A DNA stretch of 16,069 nucleotides. It comes from Oscillospiraceae bacterium. GTDB lineage: Bacteria > Bacillota > Clostridia > Oscillospirales > Oscillospiraceae. How positions within the stretch are numbered: the first letter of the stretch is position 1; the number at the start of each line of letters is the position of its first letter. Below are positions 13,494-16,069 of the stretch, in pieces. The stretch is taken from contig JAFVWG010000205.1 in NCBI GenBank assembly GCA_017501805.1, forward strand, positions 1 to 16,069. Direction: 5' to 3'. Made by a program: the position numbers and the translations under genes. The notes under the pieces are model-generated. The model ran no database searches. It saw only the letters and a program-made list of their open reading frames with translations, and had not been told where the DNA came from.

Positions 13494-14183
13494 TTGTTCA
13501 GAGGAAAGAAATATAACGCCAGCACCAAGCTGTACGATAGAAAGCAGCAGTACGAAGTTGCAGACGCCATGGATCTCGCCGTGAAGTCCGCAACCGCAAA
13601 GTTCGACGAGACCATCGAAGCCCACATCCGTCTGGGTGTCGACTCCCGCCACGCCGACCAGCAGGTCCGCGGCGCGATCGTCCTGCCCCACGGCACCGGC
13701 AAGACCCGCAAGGTCCTGGTCTTCGCGAAGGACGCCAAGCTCGACGAAGCTCTGGCAGCCGGCGCTGATTTTGCAGGCGGCATGGAGCTGGTCGAAAAGA
13801 TCACCAAGGAAAACTGGTTCGAGTTCGACGTTGTCGTTGCTACGCCCGATATGATGGGTGTTGTCGGTCGTCTCGGTAAGGTCCTCGGCCCCAAGGGCTT
13901 GATGCCCTCCCCCAAGGCCGGCACCGTCACCCCGAACGTGACTGCCGCCGTGCAGGAGATCAAGGCCGGTAAGATCGAGTACCGTCTCGACAAGACCAAC
14001 ATCATCCATTGCCCGATCGGCAAGGCTTCCTTCGGCGCTTCCAAGCTGCAGGAGAACTTCGACGCGCTGCTCAACGCGATCGTCAAGGCGAAGCCCGCCG
14101 CTGCAAAGGGTCAGTACCTGCGCAGCTGCGTTGTTGCCTCCACGATGGGCCCCGGCATCAAGGTCAATACTTCCAAGTATTGA
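13494..14183 (+). CDS. rplA: 50S ribosomal protein L1
   Basis: The product is 229 aa, the typical length. It carries FRGKKYNAS near the start, VDSRHADQQVRGAIVLPHGTGK (about 46-67), TPDMMGVVGRLGKVLGPKGLMPSPKAGTV (about 120-148) and STMGPGIKVNT at the end, all signatures of L1. L1 forms the mobile stalk of the ribosome near the E site and is usually the translational repressor of its own operon. The TTG at 13494 was chosen because GGAGG is 8 nt upstream; the ATG at 13488 is only 2 nt from it and would add just two residues. The stop codon is 9 nt before the rplJ promoter, with no terminator between. Confidence 0.97.
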   Translation: MFRGKKYNASTKLYDRKQQYEVADAMDLAVKSATAKFDETIEAHIRLGVDSRHADQQVRGAIVLPHGTGKTRKVLVFAKDAKLDEALAAGADFAGGMELVEKITKENWFEFDVVVATPDMMGVVGRLGKVLGPKGLMPSPKAGTVTPNVTAAVQEIKAGKIEYRLDKTNIIHCPIGKASFGASKLQENFDALLNAIVKAKPAAAKGQYLRSCVVASTMGPGIKVNTSKY

Positions 14184-14192
14184 TTTAAATGC

Positions 14193-14221
14193 TTGACAAA
14201 GACATCTTTGTCTGCTATTCT
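14193..14221 (+). promoter_or_regulatory. Promoter for rplJ-rplL with inverted repeat over the -35
   Basis: TTGACA (14193-14198), a 17-nt spacer and TATTCT (14216-14221). A perfect 8-bp inverted repeat GACAAAGA-CA-TCTTTGTC (14195-14212) covers most of the -35 and spacer. Its position suggests an operator, but no known regulator motif is recognised. Confidence 0.75.
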
Positions 14222-14228
14222 ATACTGG

Positions 14229-14292
14229 CTGCCGAAGACAGCAGGAAGCGAAAGCTGTAAAGGGACACCCCTCCTGCCGAGGTGAATCACGC
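14229..14292 (+). promoter_or_regulatory. L10 leader (ribosomal protein L10/L12 autoregulatory RNA)
   Basis: GCTGCCGAAGACAGCAGG and CCTGCCGAGGT give the conserved L10-leader core. GCAGGA (14241-14246) pairs with TCCTGC (14272-14277), with an inner AGC-GAAA-GCT hairpin capped by a GNRA tetraloop. L10(L12)4 binds such leaders to repress rplJL; in Bacillus subtilis this works by transcription attenuation. GGGACAC (14262-14268) in the internal loop can pair with GTGTCCT (14304-14310), the 5' arm of the following terminator, and so is a candidate antiterminator. Confidence 0.9.
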
Positions 14293-14303
14293 AAGTGTTT
14301 TGT

Positions 14304-14340
14304 GTGTCCTCATGTCGTTCGGCATGAGGACACTTTATTT
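14304..14340 (+). terminator. Attenuator terminator in the rplJ leader
   Basis: An 11-bp stem GTGTCCTCATG / CATGAGGACAC, extended by further loop pairs, is followed by TTTATTT. It ends just before the rplJ RBS. Terminator formation would be relieved when the 5' arm pairs with 14262-14268. Confidence 0.85.
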
Positions 14341-14355
14341 CTGGAGGTGACATGA

Positions 14356-14961
14356 ATGCCCAACGCACAGGTTCTGGAAGGTAAGAAAGCCGTTGTCGAT
14401 GCTCTGGCTGCGAAACTGCAGGAAGCGACTTCCGCAGTCTTCGTTGACTACAAAGGCATCACGGTCGCGCAGGATACCGAGCTGAGAAATCAGTTCCGCG
14501 CCGCCGGTGTTGAATACACCGTCGTCAAGAACACCCTGACGCGCTTTGCCGCCAACAAGATCGGTTATTCCGATTTTGATGAGCTGCTCAACGGAACGAC
14601 CGCTCTTGCCAGCACCACCGGCGACCCCATTGCTCCGGCACGCGTCGTCTGTGAGTATGCCAAGAAGAACAAGGACATCGTCAGCATCAAAGGCGGTCTC
14701 GTGGAAGGCAAGGTTCTGTCTGTCGACGAACTGAAGTCTTTCGGCGAGCTCCCCTCGAAGGATGCTCTCGTTGCTCAGGTTCTCGGTACGTTCCTCGCAC
14801 CCATCACCAGCCTCGCTGTCGTTCTGGATCAGATTTGCCAGAAGGGCGGCGCTCCCGCCGAAGCTGCTGCCGAAGCTCCCGCCGAAGCCGCTGCAGAAGC
14901 ACCTGCCGAAGCTCCCGCTGAGGCCCCCGCTGAGGCTCCTGCCGAAGCACCCGCTGAATAA
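14356..14961 (+). CDS. rplJ: 50S ribosomal protein L10
   Basis: The product is 201 aa. Residues 1-165 are a normal L10: VLEGKKAVVDALAAKLQEA, then VFVDYKGITVAQDTELR, then VEYTVVKNTLTRFA, and GGLVEGKVL followed by the helix that carries L12 dimers. The usual family length is about 165-175. Here a low-complexity tail of repeated Pro-Ala-Glu-Ala units (166-201) is added. L10 anchors the L7/L12 stalk and, bound to L12, represses its own leader. GGAGG lies 8 nt before ATG 14356; an out-of-frame ATG at 14352 overlaps it. It is in an operon with rplL, preceded by its own promoter, leader and attenuator. Confidence 0.97.
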   Translation: MPNAQVLEGKKAVVDALAAKLQEATSAVFVDYKGITVAQDTELRNQFRAAGVEYTVVKNTLTRFAANKIGYSDFDELLNGTTALASTTGDPIAPARVVCEYAKKNKDIVSIKGGLVEGKVLSVDELKSFGELPSKDALVAQVLGTFLAPITSLAVVLDQICQKGGAPAEAAAEAPAEAAAEAPAEAPAEAPAEAPAEAPAE

Positions 14962-14996
14962 CACAAAAAACATCAATCTTATTGGAGGGAAATACA

Positions 14997-15374
14997 ATGG
15001 CATCCGAAAAAATCACTGCTCTCATTGAAGAAGTTAAGACTCTCACCGTCCTCGAGCTGGCCGAGCTGGTTCACGCTCTGGAAGACGAATTTGGCGTTTC
15101 CGCGGCTGCCGCCGCTGTCGCCGCTCCCGCTGCCGGCGCAGGCGCCGCTGCTGCGGAAGAGAAGACCGAGTTCGACGTCGTTCTGAAGAACGCCGGTGCG
15201 AACAAGATCGCTGTCATCAAGGTTGTCCGCGGCCTGACCGGCCTCGGCCTGAAGGAAGCGAAAGAGATCGTCGACAACGCTCCCAAGACGCTCAAGGAAG
15301 GCGTTTCCAAGGAAGATGCCGACAAGATCGAAGCCGAGCTCAAGGAAGCCGGCGCCGAAGTCGAAATCAAGTAA
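14997..15374 (+). CDS. rplL: 50S ribosomal protein L7/L12
   Basis: The product is 125 aa, the usual length. The N-terminal dimerisation domain (KITALIEEVKTLTVLELAELVHALEDEFGV, here cited by its ends at residues 5-34) is followed by an Ala-rich hinge (about 35-53). The C-terminal factor-binding domain has EKTEFDVVL, GLGLKEAKEIVDNAPKTLKEG and ends AGAEVEIK. It recruits translation factors to the ribosomal stalk. ATG 14997 was chosen because GGAGGG is 7 nt upstream. Transcription ends at the strong terminator just after it. Confidence 0.98.
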   Translation: MASEKITALIEEVKTLTVLELAELVHALEDEFGVSAAAAAVAAPAAGAGAAAAEEKTEFDVVLKNAGANKIAVIKVVRGLTGLGLKEAKEIVDNAPKTLKEGVSKEDADKIEAELKEAGAEVEIK

Positions 15375-15390
15375 TTTTTCTTCTTCAAAC

Positions 15391-15425
15391 AAAAGGACGA
15401 AACGCAATGCGTTTCGTCCTTTTTG
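15391..15425 (+). terminator. Strong terminator after rplL
   Basis: A perfect 15-bp stem AAAAGGACGAAACGC / GCGTTTCGTCCTTTT with a 3-nt AAT loop; the T residues of the 3' arm serve as the tail. It separates rplJL from the following transporter, where rpoB would usually be found. The plus-strand tail is clear and the minus-strand reading also has a T run, so it may act in both directions. Confidence 0.92.
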
Positions 15426-15470
15426 CACTTTCTCTGTCGCTGCGGCATAGGCTACCGTGGGTGATTGACT

Positions 15471-16069
15471 TTGACACAGGCTGTATGGATGGCGCTTCTC
15501 GCCACAACGGGCACGTGGTTTGTAACTGCGCTCGGTGCAAGCGTTGTCTTCTTTTTCAAAAACACAAAGCAGGAAAAAATGGATCTGCTTCTCGGTTTTT
15601 CCGCAGGCGTGATGATCGCCGCAAGCTTTTGGTCTCTGCTTGAACCTGCTGTCGCTTCCGCGGAAGCCCACCTCCGCTCCCCTGCCTGGCTGATCGTCGG
15701 CATTGGTTTTCTTTCGGGCGCTGCGCTGATGCGTCTGTCGGACGCGGCTCTCACACAGCTTCAGCAGCGTTCCGGGACGGAGAACAACGGCAGCCGCCTT
15801 TCTATGCTGATGCTCTCGATCACGCTGCACAACTTCCCCGAGGGGCTTGCGGTCGGTGTTGCCTTCGGTGCTCTGCACGCTGAGGGCTATCCACCCGAAC
15901 GCATCATGGGCGTTGTATCCATTGCGCTCGGAATCGCATTGCAGAATTTCCCCGAGGGTGCTGCGGTATCGCTTCCGATGCGGCGCGAGGGACACGGCAG
16001 ATTCCGAAGCTTTCTCGCAGGGCAGGCATCCGCGCTCGTTGAGCCGCTGGGCGGCTTTCTCGGCGCACT
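15471..16069 (+). CDS. ZIP family divalent metal transporter (GufA/ZupT-like), cut by the right edge
   Basis: An open frame of 199 codons continues past the window. Membrane segments include WMALLATTGTWFVTALGASV and MDLLLGFSAGVMIAASFW near the N-terminus. The metal-site motif of segment 4 is HNFPEG (120-125) and that of segment 5 is QNFPEG (158-163), with His replaced by Gln in the second, as is common in GufA-type ZIPs. It likely imports zinc, iron or manganese. The start is uncertain: TTG 15471 follows GGTGAT by 5 nt and keeps a full first segment, while ATG 15489 would shorten it. A weak promoter (TTGCAC at 15423, CATAGG at 15446) is possible inside the terminator tail. Confidence 0.85.
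   Translation, partial: MTQAVWMALLATTGTWFVTALGASVVFFFKNTKQEKMDLLLGFSAGVMIAASFWSLLEPAVASAEAHLRSPAWLIVGIGFLSGAALMRLSDAALTQLQQRSGTENNGSRLSMLMLSITLHNFPEGLAVGVAFGALHAEGYPPERIMGVVSIALGIALQNFPEGAAVSLPMRREGHGRFRSFLAGQASALVEPLGGFLGA

Noticed and set aside
14851..14958. The L10 tail coding region as a DNA minisatellite or sign of a mobile element
   Set aside because: The repeat exists mainly at protein level with mixed codons and keeps the frame to a normal stop; no flanking repeats or transposase are present.
1..16069. Possible defence system, CRISPR array, prophage or other new multigene system
   Set aside because: Every gene longer than 90 codons belongs to a known family, no direct-repeat array or integrase is seen, and the base composition looks even by eye. 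Novelty here is limited to regulatory RNA and gene arrangement.

Overview
The window looks like a chromosomal stretch of a Gram-positive, low-to-moderate-GC Clostridia (Firmicutes), plausibly an Oscillospirales-type gut anaerobe. The signs are a DUF1292 (YrzB-type) gene, a clostridial class A penicillin-binding protein (PBP), strong AGGAGG ribosome binding sites (RBSs) with several TTG/GTG starts, a zinc-type rpmG, a lipoprotein amino-acid ABC binding protein, and the rpmG-secE-nusG-rplK-rplA / rplJ-rplL cluster with Firmicutes-style leaders. The lineage is inferred from gene content and has not been checked by search.

Layout. On the minus strand at the left edge, a class A PBP (726-3287) is followed by a SAM-dependent methyltransferase that runs off the window (1-688); both read from a promoter near 3330. 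Diverging on the plus strand is a DUF1292 gene (3507-3800). Next come a highly structured non-coding RNA that I read as 6S RNA (about 3815-4007, with terminator 4009-4038), a membrane-anchored parvulin-type peptidyl-prolyl isomerase (4148-5557), and two overlapping half-length TSUP (TauE/SafE) membrane proteins (5608-6347). An amino-acid ABC importer operon follows: binding lipoprotein, permease and ATPase (6535-9066). It is trailed, past a hairpin terminator, by an AbgB-like M20 amidohydrolase (9129-10565) and a CDP-alcohol phosphatidyltransferase (10638-11201). RuvX/YqgF (11243-11671) is on the minus strand and shares a bidirectional terminator with the preceding gene.

The right third is translation and transcription machinery: rpmG, secE, nusG, rplK and rplA from one promoter at 11789, then rplJ and rplL from a second at 14193. 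It carries layered autoregulation visible in the DNA. Two mRNA copies of the 23S rRNA L1-binding site precede rplK and rplA. An L10-type leader with a mutually exclusive terminator and antiterminator precedes rplJ. A strong terminator follows rplL, and instead of the usual rpoB-rpoC the next gene is a ZIP-family metal transporter (15471 to the right edge).

I saw no mobile element, CRISPR array, tRNA, rRNA or defence system, and nothing I would call a wholly new system. The most worthwhile items are the RNA regulatory elements, the split TSUP pair, the absence of rpoBC after rplL, and the 6S-like RNA.
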